Assembly (NCBI GenBank): GCA_045532055.1 | Contig: JAZSFF010000045.1 | Location: 1-42,660 of the forward strand | Length of the DNA stretch: 42,660 nt | Source of the DNA: SIG440 sp045532055 | GTDB lineage: Bacteria; Bacillota; Clostridia; Monoglobales; Monoglobaceae | Reading direction: 5' to 3' | Shown here: piece after piece, positions 16,840 to 25,345 of the stretch | Layout of the letters: each line of letters begins with the position of its first letter | Position numbering within the stretch: position 1 is the stretch's first letter | Notes under the pieces: model-generated | Databases searched by the model: none | The model's input: only the letters and a program-made list of their open reading frames with translations | What the model was told of the DNA's origin: nothing | Translations under genes and position numbers: made by a program

Positions 16840-18798
16840 ATGGGTTTTAATGTTGTTTCAAAATATAAGCCTTCAGGGGATCAGCCTCAGGCCATTGAGA
16901 AACTGGCACAGGGTGTTCTGAATGGAGATAAATTCCAGACCCTTATGGGAGTTACGGGTTCGGGAAAAACCTTTACAATGGCAAACGTTATTGCTAAAGT
17001 GAACAAGCCCACACTTGTTCTTGCCCATAACAAAACTCTGGCGGCACAGCTTTGCAGTGAGTTCAAAGAGATTTTTCCCAACAATGCCGTTGAATATTTT
17101 GTGTCCTATTACGATTATTATCAGCCAGAGGCGTATATCCCTCATTCTGATACCTATATAGAAAAAGATGCACAGACAAACGAAGATATAGACAAGCTGA
17201 GACACTCGGCAACGGCGGCACTTTTTGAACGCCGTGATGTGATTATCGTTGCCAGCGTGTCTTGTATATACGGTCTTGGTGACCCCATTGACTACAACAA
17301 TATGGTGGTATCTTTGCGTACGGGCGGTCAGCATGACAGAGATGAGGTTATACAAAAGCTTATCAACATACAGTATGAACGAAATGATATCAACTTTACC
17401 AGAAATAAATTCAGAGTTCGTGGGGACGTTGTAGATGTTTTCCCATCATATTCTTCAGGCAATGCGATCAGAATAGAGTTTTTTGGTGACGAGGTGGAGA
17501 GGATAGCCGAAATCAGTTCGGTAACCGGCGAAGTTCTGTCAGTTCTCAAACATTGTGCCATATATCCGGCGTCTCACTATGTTGTGGGCAAGGAAAAGCT
17601 GGAACGTGCTATTGGCGGCATTGAAGAAGAACTGGAAATGCAGATTGAAGAATTTAAGGCAAAGGAATGCCTTATTGAGGCACAGCGTATCAAGGAGCGG
17701 ACAAAGTATGATATAGAAATGATGCGCGAGACAGGTTTTTGCCAGGGAATTGAGAACTACTCGCGGCATATAAGCGGCAGAGAACCGGGTAGCCCGCCAT
17801 TTACCTTGCTGGATTATTTGCCCGAGGACTTCCTTTTGGTGGTGGACGAGTCCCATGTCACCATTCCTCAGGTAAGAGCAATGTATGCCGGAGACCGTGC
17901 CAGAAAGACCAATCTGGTGGAGTATGGATTCAGGCTTCCGTCTGCATTTGACAACAGACCCCTTAATTTTGACGAGTTTTATGACCACATTAATCAGGCA
18001 ATCTTTGTCAGTGCCACACCTACGGAGTTTGAGACAGAACGTTCTGCCCGGGTGGTGGAGCAAGTTATAAGACCCACAGGACTTCTTGATCCACAAATTT
18101 TTGTAAGACCAATTGACGGACAGATTGATGATTTGTATGGTGAAATCCAAAGTCGTGTGGCGAAGAATGAGAGGGTTCTGGTTACTACCCTTACAAAAAA
18201 AATGGCGGAGAGGCTTACCGAGTATTTTGAAGAGATGGGCGTTAAGGTAAGATATTTACACTCCGAAGTTGAGACCATTGAGAGAATGGAAATCATCAGG
18301 GACTTGCGTCTGGGGGTTTTTGATGTTCTTGTTGGGATAAATCTTTTGCGTGAGGGACTTGATATCCCAGAGGTTTCTCTTGTAGCAATATTGGATGCAG
18401 ACAAAGAAGGTTTCTTAAGGTCAGAAACGTCCCTTATCCAGACCATTGGCCGTGCGGCAAGAAACGCAGAGGGAACGGTTATTATGTATGCAGACAACAT
18501 TACTGGGTCGATGGAAAGAGCAATATCCGAAACCCAAAGACGACGCAGAATTCAAGCGAAGTATAACGAAGAGCATGGAATTATTCCACAGACCATAAGG
18601 AAGAATGTACATGAGATAATCGAGGCGACGGTTTCGGATGCAAAGGTTCCCAAGAACAAAAAAGAGGGACAAATAGATGTTACACAGCGTACTATTGCGG
18701 AACTTACCACAGAAATGAAGAAAGCGGCAGAACTTTTGCAGTTTGAGTTGGCTGCAAAACTGAGAGATGAAATTGAAAGACTCAAAGGAGAAGAATAA
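16840..18798 (+). CDS. uvrB: Excinuclease ABC subunit B
   Basis: 652-residue helicase-like damage verifier of nucleotide excision repair. Motifs: QPQAIEKLAQG, Walker A GVTGSGKT, the DNA-wedging beta-hairpin FVSYYDYYQPEAYIP, DEAD-type VVDESHVT, helicase motif VI-type QTIGRAARNAEG, and the C-terminal UVR/UvrC-binding domain (FELAAKLRDEIERLKG). ATG at 16840 is preferred over the in-frame GTG at 16831, since GAGGTGGGAAG overlaps that GTG and is the ribosome site. The TAA overlaps the uvrA ATG. Confidence 0.97.
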   Translation: MGFNVVSKYKPSGDQPQAIEKLAQGVLNGDKFQTLMGVTGSGKTFTMANVIAKVNKPTLVLAHNKTLAAQLCSEFKEIFPNNAVEYFVSYYDYYQPEAYIPHSDTYIEKDAQTNEDIDKLRHSATAALFERRDVIIVASVSCIYGLGDPIDYNNMVVSLRTGGQHDRDEVIQKLINIQYERNDINFTRNKFRVRGDVVDVFPSYSSGNAIRIEFFGDEVERIAEISSVTGEVLSVLKHCAIYPASHYVVGKEKLERAIGGIEEELEMQIEEFKAKECLIEAQRIKERTKYDIEMMRETGFCQGIENYSRHISGREPGSPPFTLLDYLPEDFLLVVDESHVTIPQVRAMYAGDRARKTNLVEYGFRLPSAFDNRPLNFDEFYDHINQAIFVSATPTEFETERSARVVEQVIRPTGLLDPQIFVRPIDGQIDDLYGEIQSRVAKNERVLVTTLTKKMAERLTEYFEEMGVKVRYLHSEVETIERMEIIRDLRLGVFDVLVGINLLREGLDIPEVSLVAILDADKEGFLRSETSLIQTIGRAARNAEGTVIMYADNITGSMERAISETQRRRRIQAKYNEEHGIIPQTIRKNVHEIIEATVSDAKVPKNKKEGQIDVTQRTIAELTTEMKKAAELLQFELAAKLRDEIERLKGEE

Positions 18799-21623
18799 TG
18801 CACGAATATATTTATGTAAAAGGTGCAAAGGAGAATAATCTGAAAGACATAGACGTAAAAATCCCAAGGGACAAGATGGTGGTACTTACTGGACTAAGTG
18901 GGTCAGGGAAGTCGTCCCTTGCCTTTGAAACTGTTTATGCCGAAGGGCAAAGACGATATGTGGAGTCTTTGTCGGCATATGCACGTCAGTTTTTGGGGCA
19001 GATGGAAAAACCCAATGTTGAGTCAATTGAGGGACTCTCTCCGGCAATATCCATTGACCAGAAAACAACAAGCAAGAATCCACGTTCAACAGTGGGAACA
19101 GTTACCGAGGTTTATGACTATATAAGGTTGTTGTTTGCCAGAATTGGTGTGCCCCATTGTCCAAAGTGCGGCAAGGAAATTAAAGCACAGTCAATTGACC
19201 AGATTGTGGATGGCGTTAAGAGTCTCCCTGAGAAAACAAGAATCCAGATTCTTGCACCTGTGGTTCGTGGCAGAAAAGGTGAATATACCAAGGTTTTTGA
19301 AAAAGCGGCCAAGGACGGATTTGTTCGTGTAAGGGTTGATGGTGAGCAATATGACCCTGGTGCTGACGAAATTGTTCTTGACAAACAGAAAAAACATAAC
19401 ATAGAGATTGTGGTTGACCGTCTTATCGTAAAGCCGGATATGGACAAGCGGCTTACAGATTCACTGGAGACTGCACTTAAGATGGCAAAGGGCATTGTGA
19501 TGGTGCAGCTTATTGATGAAGACAAGGAGCTTATGTTCAGCCAGAACTATGCCTGTGATGATTGCGGAATCAATATGGAGGAACTTACTCCAAGGATGTT
19601 CTCGTTCAACACGCCTTATGGTGCATGTCCTCACTGTATGGGTTTGGGAAGTGTTGAGATAATTGACCCCGACAGGCTTATCCCAGACAGAACAAAAAGT
19701 ATAAATCAAGGGGCAATCAATTGCTATGGCTGGACGGGCACAGACCCCAACAGCATTTCAGCAATGTATTACAGAGGCCTTGCGGAGCAGTATGGGTTCA
19801 GCCTTGATACTCCTTTTGAGGATTTATCCGAGGATATTGTGGATATTCTGCTTTACGGTACCAGGGGCGAAAAGGTGAGACTTTCCTATGAACGGAAATA
19901 TGCTAAAGGCGAGCAATATGCCAGATTTGAGGGTATATTAAAAAATATTGAACGCAGGTATCAGGAAACAAATTCCGATTGGGCAAAGAATGAACTCAGG
20001 GAACTTATGTATAATATGCCATGTCCTGAGTGTAAGGGAACAAGGCTCAAAAAAGAAAGCCTTGCAGTAACTGTCAAGGGCAAAAATATTGATGATATAA
20101 GCAATATGTCCATAAGTGAGGCCTTGACCTTTTTTGATGGCATAGAACTTTCTGAAAGAGAGCTGTTTATCGGTAAACAGATTTTAAAAGAGATAAAAAG
20201 CAGGCTGACTTTCCTTGTGAGCGTAGGACTTGATTATCTGACCCTTTCCCGTTCCAGCGGAACGTTGTCGGGAGGCGAGGCACAGAGAATCCGTCTTGCC
20301 AGTCAGATTGGGTCCGGACTTATGGGAGTTGTATATATTCTTGACGAGCCAAGTATAGGGCTTCACCAGAGGGACAATCACAAGCTGATTGATATGCTGA
20401 AAAAGCTCCGTGACTTAGGGAACACCTTGTTGGTGGTGGAACATGACGAAGACACCATGTATGCCGCAGACCATATTATTGATATTGGGCCAGGAGCGGG
20501 AATTCACGGCGGATATGTGGTGGCAGAGGGAACGGTGGAAGATATAAAGAAGTGTGAAAAATCCCAAACCGGACTTTATTTAAGCGGCAAAAAGAAAATC
20601 CCCGTACCGACAGAAAGACGCAAAGGTAATGGTAATTTCCTGCGTCTTGAGGGAGCCAGTCAGAACAACCTTAAAAATGTCAATGCGGAAATACCTTTAG
20701 GCACATTTACTTGTGTTACCGGTGTTTCCGGCAGCGGCAAAAGTTCTTTGGTGAACGAGGTGCTTTATAAGGTTTTGGCAAATGACCTTAACCGTGCCAA
20801 GCAGAAACCGGGGAAATATAATAAAATCAGCGGACTTGAGCATCTTGACAAGGTTATTGACATTGACCAGTCACCAATCGGCAGAACTCCAAGGTCAAAT
20901 CCCGCAACCTACACAGGCCTTTTTGGGGACATACGAAACCTTTTTGCATCAACTCCCGATGCCAAGGTGAGAGGTTACGGCGCGGGAAGATTCAGCTTTA
21001 ATGTAAAGGGTGGAAGATGCGAGTCCTGTGCAGGCGACGGAATAATCAAAATCGAAATGCACTTTTTGCCTGATATATATATGCCATGTGAGGTTTGCGG
21101 TGGCAAGCGATATAACCGTGAAACACTGGAAGTTAAGTATAAGGGAAAAAACATAGCAGATGTCCTTGAAATGACCGTTGAGGAGGGGCTTGAGTTTTTT
21201 GAGAACATTCCCAAAATTGCAAATAGATTGAGAACGCTTTTTGAGGTGGGGCTTGGATATATAAAAATCGGCCAATCTTCTACCACCCTTTCCGGCGGTG
21301 AGGCGCAGCGTGTAAAACTTGCAACAGAACTTAGCAAACGCAGTACTGGAAAGACAATTTATATCCTTGACGAGCCAACCACGGGACTTCATACAGCGGA
21401 TGTCCACAAACTGATAGAGGTTCTGCAGAGGTTGGTTGACACAGGTAATACTGTGGTCGTGATTGAGCATAATCTGGACGTAATAAAGACGGCTGATTAT
21501 ATAATTGATTTGGGCCCCGAGGGGGGGACTCGTGGAGGCGAGATTGTTGCTAAAGGAACACCTGAGGAGGTTGCAAAATCCAAAAAATCATACACTGGTA
21601 TATATCTGAAAGATGTATTATAA
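18798..21623 (+). CDS. uvrA: Excinuclease ABC subunit A
   Basis: 941-residue dimeric damage sensor that loads UvrB. It has two ABC ATPase modules: first Walker A GLSGSGKSSLA with signature SGTLSGGEAQRIRLASQIGS; second Walker A GVSGSGKSSLV with signature STTLSGGEAQRVKLATELSK and ILDEPTTGLHTAD. Zinc modules show CDDCGINMEEL...CPHC and CESCAGDG...CEVCGG. The ATG overlaps the uvrB stop by one base. A hairpin terminator shared with the converging downstream gene closes the operon. uvrC is not in the window. Confidence 0.97.
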   Translation: MHEYIYVKGAKENNLKDIDVKIPRDKMVVLTGLSGSGKSSLAFETVYAEGQRRYVESLSAYARQFLGQMEKPNVESIEGLSPAISIDQKTTSKNPRSTVGTVTEVYDYIRLLFARIGVPHCPKCGKEIKAQSIDQIVDGVKSLPEKTRIQILAPVVRGRKGEYTKVFEKAAKDGFVRVRVDGEQYDPGADEIVLDKQKKHNIEIVVDRLIVKPDMDKRLTDSLETALKMAKGIVMVQLIDEDKELMFSQNYACDDCGINMEELTPRMFSFNTPYGACPHCMGLGSVEIIDPDRLIPDRTKSINQGAINCYGWTGTDPNSISAMYYRGLAEQYGFSLDTPFEDLSEDIVDILLYGTRGEKVRLSYERKYAKGEQYARFEGILKNIERRYQETNSDWAKNELRELMYNMPCPECKGTRLKKESLAVTVKGKNIDDISNMSISEALTFFDGIELSERELFIGKQILKEIKSRLTFLVSVGLDYLTLSRSSGTLSGGEAQRIRLASQIGSGLMGVVYILDEPSIGLHQRDNHKLIDMLKKLRDLGNTLLVVEHDEDTMYAADHIIDIGPGAGIHGGYVVAEGTVEDIKKCEKSQTGLYLSGKKKIPVPTERRKGNGNFLRLEGASQNNLKNVNAEIPLGTFTCVTGVSGSGKSSLVNEVLYKVLANDLNRAKQKPGKYNKISGLEHLDKVIDIDQSPIGRTPRSNPATYTGLFGDIRNLFASTPDAKVRGYGAGRFSFNVKGGRCESCAGDGIIKIEMHFLPDIYMPCEVCGGKRYNRETLEVKYKGKNIADVLEMTVEEGLEFFENIPKIANRLRTLFEVGLGYIKIGQSSTTLSGGEAQRVKLATELSKRSTGKTIYILDEPTTGLHTADVHKLIEVLQRLVDTGNTVVVIEHNLDVIKTADYIIDLGPEGGTRGGEIVAKGTPEEVAKSKKSYTGIYLKDVL

Positions 21624-21654
21624 AAAATATCCCTGATTATTCAGGGATATTTTT
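21622..21654. terminator. Bidirectional terminator between uvrA and the GTPase-NYN gene
   Basis: AAAATATCCCTGA (21624-21636), loop TTAT, TCAGGGATATTTT (21641-21653): a perfect stem flanked by A and T runs, able to terminate in both directions. The stop codon of the minus-strand gene lies in the loop (21637-21639), so both converging transcripts use the same hairpin. Confidence 0.92.
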
Positions 21655-24243
21655 GTTTGTTTCTTTGAATTTTATTTCGGTTAAATTGGTGTTTTGTGCA
21701 TTGAGGTCGGATATTATCTCTCCGATTTTTTCTTCGGTAAGCTCGATGTCCTTTAAAAACTCGTCAGCAGAGATTCGGTATGCACCGCTGCCGAATATAA
21801 TAATTTGCTCCAGCCTGTCAGAGGTTGCAACCCGGACTTTGTAGTTTTTGCTGTATTCGGTTGCTGCCTTTTCGATATAACTGTCGGCGGTTTCTGCCTC
21901 TTTGGTATACACAACTGTTACGTTGCCCATCTTTTCACAACTGCCGGGGTTACCCTTTACCTTGTAGGCATCAAAGACGATTATTATTTCGCAATTTTTC
22001 ATAACCTTGTAGTTTGAAAGACGGTTAATCAGGTAGGTTCTTGCAAAATCAAGGTCATCGCTGGTGGCGTTTTTTAAATCAAACCATGCAAAAAGTACGT
22101 TGTAGCCGTCTACCAACAAATATTCGCCCAAAGGTTCTTTTGGGGCACGATATTTTTTAACCACCGTTTCGGGGAGCTTTTGTGTAGCAAGCCGTGTGTG
22201 GGTTTTGCGTTGGATTTTGCCGTAGGTGCGTTCAAAAATCCGTATAAGTTCATCGTCGTCAGCATAGTTGGAACTGCGTTTTGCAGAATGGACAATGTTC
22301 GAAATTTCCTCTGTCTGTTTTTTGCGAAAATCCTCGATGTGCATATGGTCAAAGACCTCATTCCATTTTACCACAAACCCTGTACCATGCTCACAGAAGA
22401 CCGAATCCGGTGTGTTTTCTGTGTCACTTTCGGGATTGTAACCTATATTCCCGACTATTTCACTTTGATTTTTGCAAGGCTCATAGCCTGCGGGCATACA
22501 TTCAAGGATGCCGATTCCATGTGTATAGGAACGGACTTCGGCGGGATAGTTGCACAGACCGATTACCGGGGCATAGCCTTTCAAAACCGAAAGGTCGTCC
22601 TTGGTTTCAGGGGGAGTGAATTTGCCGCCCATATTCTGGATATCGGTCATTGCTCTGCCAAGGGATGCGGTGGGAAGTGTCAGGGTGAAGCTGTACCAGG
22701 GTTCAAGAAGAACGGACTCTGCCTGCATAAGACCCTGACGGACTGCACGGTATGTTGCCTGACGAAAGTCACCGCCTTCGGTATGTTTTTTGTGGGCACG
22801 CCCGGCAACAAGAGTAATTTTTATATCAGTAATGGGCGATCCGGTGATGACACCTATATGATTTTTTTCTTCAAGATGGGTGAGGATAAGCCTCTGCCAG
22901 TTTTTGTCCAGTGAATCCTCGCTGCATTTTGTGTCGAATGTCATTCCGCTGCCTGGTTTGCCCGGAGACAGCAGCAGATGAACTTCTGCATAATGACGCA
23001 AAGGTTCAAAGTGCCCTACGCCCAAAACTTCGTTACGGATGGTTTCCTTATAAATTATACCGCCCTGACAAAAAGAAACGTTCATATTAAAGCGGTCTTT
23101 AAGAATGGTTTTGAGGACTTCGGACTGCACCTCCCCCATAAGCTGAATGTGGATTTCTCCAAGATGTTCATTCCAGACGGTGTGGAGCTGGGATTCTTCC
23201 TCCTCCAGCTTTTTGAGATTCTGAAGTGCGGTGTTTATGTCATAACCATCTTCCAGTTGTACCTTATAAGAAAAAACAGGCTCAAAAATGAAAGAATTGA
23301 AATCCTGCTCAAAGCCCAAACCCTGACCGGAGAAAGTGGAGGAAAGACCTGAAACAGCACAGATTGTGCCTGCAGAAGCCTTCTGTTCGCTGGTATACTT
23401 TGTGCCGGAATAGATGCGGATTTCGTTTATTTTTTCTTCGTTCAAAACATCCTTGACCATTAAAGCCCCACCGGTGATTTTAAGGTGGGTAAGGCGGTTT
23501 CCTCGTTCGTCAGTGGAAATTTTAAAAACTTTAGCACCAAAATGGTTTCCATATGGCGGTTGCTGCGTGTATAAATCAAGTGCATTCAGAAATTGCAAAA
23601 CGCCGTCAGTTTTAAGAGCAGAACCAAAGTAGCAGGGGAATACTTTGCGTTTTGAAACGGCGGATGCAATGTTCTCAGACTCAAAAGACCCTTTTTCCAA
23701 AAATTCGTTCATCAAGCTTTCGTCACAAAGTGCCAGGGATTCGCATTCCGCAGGGTCATTGTCCTCCACTGGTGCAAAATCAATGCAGGCGGAACTGAAC
23801 TTTTCTTTTAGCTCGACAAGGAGGTTTTGTCTGTGGGTGTCGGGCATGTCCATTTTGTTAATAAAAATAAATGTGGGTATATTATATTTGGAAAGAACCT
23901 TCCACAAAGCTGTTGTGTGGCTTTGTACACCATCTGATGCACTTACAAGAAGAACGGCATAGTCAAGAACGCTGAGAGTTCGTTCTGCCTCGGCGGAAAA
24001 GTCCACGTGCCCAGGTGTATCAAGGAGTACAAAATCGGTGTTTCCCATGGTGAAAGTAGCTTGCTTTGAGAAAATAGTAATACCACGACCACGTTCTATT
24101 TCGTTGGTGTCAAGGAATGTATCCCTGCGGTCCACTCTGCCTAGCTTTCGTATTTCTCCGGCGAGAAATAGAATTGCTTCTGAAAGAGTGGTTTTGCCTG
24201 AGTCAACATGTGCAAGAACCCCAATAGTAATTTTTTTGTTCAT
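21637..24243 (-). CDS. Tet(M)/EF-G-like translational GTPase fused to a C-terminal NYN (Rae1/YacP-like) ribonuclease domain
   Basis: 868-residue two-part protein. Residues 1 to about 600 are a translational GTPase of the ribosomal-protection type: G1 AHVDSGKTT, G2 RGRGITI, G3 DTPGH, G4 NKMD, G5-like FGSALKTDG, then EF-G-like domains II-V with GDFRQATYRAV and LLEPWYSF. The Tet(M) loop III sequence YSPVST is absent; this protein has AHKKHTEGG there. A linker (about 600-705) includes FCEHGTGFVVKW. From about 708 the NYN/PIN domain begins (YLLVDGYNVLFAW), with acidic residues D712, D758 (VFDAYKVKG), D787 (ETADSYIEK) and D809 (VATSDRLEQ), closely resembling Rae1/YacP, which cuts mRNA in the ribosomal A site. 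I infer a ribosome-directed nuclease. ATG at 24243 is used because GGGGTG is correctly placed; ATG at 24258 has no ribosome site. Only the domain content is seen; the activity is inferred. Confidence 0.88.
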   Translation of the reverse strand: MNKKITIGVLAHVDSGKTTLSEAILFLAGEIRKLGRVDRRDTFLDTNEIERGRGITIFSKQATFTMGNTDFVLLDTPGHVDFSAEAERTLSVLDYAVLLVSASDGVQSHTTALWKVLSKYNIPTFIFINKMDMPDTHRQNLLVELKEKFSSACIDFAPVEDNDPAECESLALCDESLMNEFLEKGSFESENIASAVSKRKVFPCYFGSALKTDGVLQFLNALDLYTQQPPYGNHFGAKVFKISTDERGNRLTHLKITGGALMVKDVLNEEKINEIRIYSGTKYTSEQKASAGTICAVSGLSSTFSGQGLGFEQDFNSFIFEPVFSYKVQLEDGYDINTALQNLKKLEEEESQLHTVWNEHLGEIHIQLMGEVQSEVLKTILKDRFNMNVSFCQGGIIYKETIRNEVLGVGHFEPLRHYAEVHLLLSPGKPGSGMTFDTKCSEDSLDKNWQRLILTHLEEKNHIGVITGSPITDIKITLVAGRAHKKHTEGGDFRQATYRAVRQGLMQAESVLLEPWYSFTLTLPTASLGRAMTDIQNMGGKFTPPETKDDLSVLKGYAPVIGLCNYPAEVRSYTHGIGILECMPAGYEPCKNQSEIVGNIGYNPESDTENTPDSVFCEHGTGFVVKWNEVFDHMHIEDFRKKQTEEISNIVHSAKRSSNYADDDELIRIFERTYGKIQRKTHTRLATQKLPETVVKKYRAPKEPLGEYLLVDGYNVLFAWFDLKNATSDDLDFARTYLINRLSNYKVMKNCEIIIVFDAYKVKGNPGSCEKMGNVTVVYTKEAETADSYIEKAATEYSKNYKVRVATSDRLEQIIIFGSGAYRISADEFLKDIELTEEKIGEIISDLNAQNTNLTEIKFKETNKNIPE

Positions 24244-24290
24244 ATATTGGCACCCCATATATTGTGGTTTAAAAATCGTTTTATAACAAT

Positions 24291-24319
24291 ATTATACCAA
24301 CATATAGGGGTGATGTCAA
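24291..24319 (-). promoter_or_regulatory. Consensus sigma-A promoter for the GTPase-NYN gene
   Basis: On the minus strand, TTGACA (24319-24314), exactly 17 bases, then TATAAT (24296-24291): every -35 and -10 base matches consensus. The predicted start is near 24284, leaving a leader of about 40 bases with the GGGGTG ribosome site. No operator-like palindrome overlaps it, which suggests strong, largely constitutive expression. Confidence 0.88.
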
Positions 24320-24457
24320 CAGAAAACAGGGCATAAAATGCTTCGGGATAAGTTGTCGAAAAAAATTTTTTTAAGACGAAAAACCTTGCAAACCTTGATA
24401 GAGCAAGGGTTTGGAAAATTGGTAAAATTTTTGAAAAAATAAAATGAGAATTTGGTA
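24320..24457. other. Divergent intergenic segment with an A7T7 tract and short repeats
   Basis: Between the two outward-facing promoters there is no reading frame of note. The segment holds a perfect A7T7 run (24359-24372), expected to bend DNA; a direct repeat AAACCTTG (24381-24388 and 24390-24397); and an inverted copy CAAGGGTTT (24404-24412) that pairs with the second repeat around ATAGAG. These could be architectural or regulator sites; no known regulator is recognised. Confidence 0.45.
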
Positions 24458-24486
24458 TTGACAATTTGGAAGGACTGCTATATAAT
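24458..24486 (+). promoter_or_regulatory. Consensus sigma-A promoter for nrdG-nrdD
   Basis: TTGACA (24458-24463), 17 bases, TATAAT (24481-24486), a perfect consensus. The predicted start is near 24493, giving a leader of about 90 bases that contains the NrdR-box-like palindrome. A promoter this strong would need repression, which fits that site. Confidence 0.9.
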
Positions 24487-24517
24487 GGCATATGTAGCGT
24501 ATTCGCTTTAAAACAAA

Positions 24518-24533
24518 ACACAATATCTTGTGT
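24518..24533. promoter_or_regulatory. NrdR box (ribonucleotide reductase repressor site)
   Basis: ACACAATATCTTGTGT is a near-perfect 16-bp palindrome with one mismatch and fits the NrdR consensus acaCwAtATaTwGtgt closely. It lies just downstream of the predicted transcription start. NrdR boxes usually come in pairs; a degenerate second copy (10 of 16 matches) can be read at 24485-24500, over the -10/start region, 33 bases away. NrdR is an ATP/dATP-sensing repressor of nrd genes; its own gene is not in this window. Confidence 0.75.
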
Positions 24534-24584
24534 TTGGAACAAAAACGATAAAACGCTAATGCAACTTGGATTTGGAGGGATTTT

Positions 24585-25292
24585 ATGAAGATTGGCGGAC
24601 TTATGAAGCTTACACTTCTGGATTTTCCCGGGAAGGTTGCGTGTACGGTGTTTTTGGAGGGTTGCAATTTCAGATGCCCCTTTTGCCACAATTCTGACAT
24701 GGTGAACAGTGTATCACCGGATGAGATGACAGAGGACGAGTTTTTCGGTTTTCTCACCAAGCGTTATGGCCTTATTGACGGCGTTTGTGTTTCGGGGGGA
24801 GAGCCTCTTATGAGTGATGATGTCATCCCTTTTATCCAAAAGATAAAGGATATGGGATACAGTGTAAAGATTGATACCAATGGCAGTTTTCCCGAAAGAC
24901 TGAAAAAAATTGCAGAGATGGGTCTTTGCGATTATATAGCAATGGATATCAAGAATTCACCCAAGAAGTATGACGTTACTTCAGCAAATCCATATGTATC
25001 ATTTGATTCTATAAAAGAAAGCATAGAATTCATTAAAAATTCAGGCATTCCTCATGAGTTCAGGACTACGGTGGTGAAAGACTTCCACACAACCGAAGAT
25101 ATGGTTGAAATCGGCAAAATTGTGGGAGAAAACGAAAAGTATTTCATACAGCCCTTCAGGGACGGAGAATCTGTACTTGTTCAGGGACTTGGAGAATTTG
25201 AACCCTATGAGGCAGAAGAATTGTTGAAGTCGGCAAGGGAGTTTGCTCCTCTTTCAGAAATCAGGGGCGGGGACACTCAGGCAAAAGAGTAG
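24585..25292 (+). CDS. nrdG: Anaerobic ribonucleoside-triphosphate reductase activating protein
   Basis: 235-residue radical SAM activase that abstracts a hydrogen from the glycyl-radical glycine of NrdD, making the class III reductase active. The cluster motif is C27-x3-C31-x2-C34 (CNFRCPFC), preceded by TLLDFPGKVACTVFLEGC; SAM-binding GGEPL follows (VSGGEPLMSDD). The length fits the longer NrdG/pflA-like subgroup. ATG follows TTGGAGGGATTTT. It lies upstream of nrdD, the reverse of the E. coli order, and the two are separated by 53 bases. Confidence 0.94.
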   Translation: MKIGGLMKLTLLDFPGKVACTVFLEGCNFRCPFCHNSDMVNSVSPDEMTEDEFFGFLTKRYGLIDGVCVSGGEPLMSDDVIPFIQKIKDMGYSVKIDTNGSFPERLKKIAEMGLCDYIAMDIKNSPKKYDVTSANPYVSFDSIKESIEFIKNSGIPHEFRTTVVKDFHTTEDMVEIGKIVGENEKYFIQPFRDGESVLVQGLGEFEPYEAEELLKSAREFAPLSEIRGGDTQAKE

Positions 25293-25297
25293 AATAT

Positions 25298-25311
25298 GAA
25301 GCGAGAGCTTC
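25298..25311 (+). other. Small GNRA-loop hairpin between nrdG and nrdD
   Basis: GAAGC-GAGA-GCTTC forms a short stem with a stable GAGA tetraloop, six bases after the nrdG stop and well before the nrdD ribosome site AGGGGG. It has no T tract, so it is not a terminator. It could be an mRNA processing or stability element that sets the nrdG to nrdD ratio; this is inference. Confidence 0.35.
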
Positions 25312-25345
25312 TTTACATAACAAAAATTTTTTAGGGGGTAGAATT

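Noticed and set aside
22180..22914. 244-codon open frame on the plus strand
   Set aside because: It lies wholly antisense to the GTPase-NYN gene, has no recognisable motif or ribosome site, and is a shadow of the conserved coding strand.
21637..24243. Reading this gene as a tetracycline resistance determinant (tetM/tetO)
   Set aside because: The GTPase part is related, but the loop III motif is missing and a nuclease domain is attached; no mobile element flanks it.
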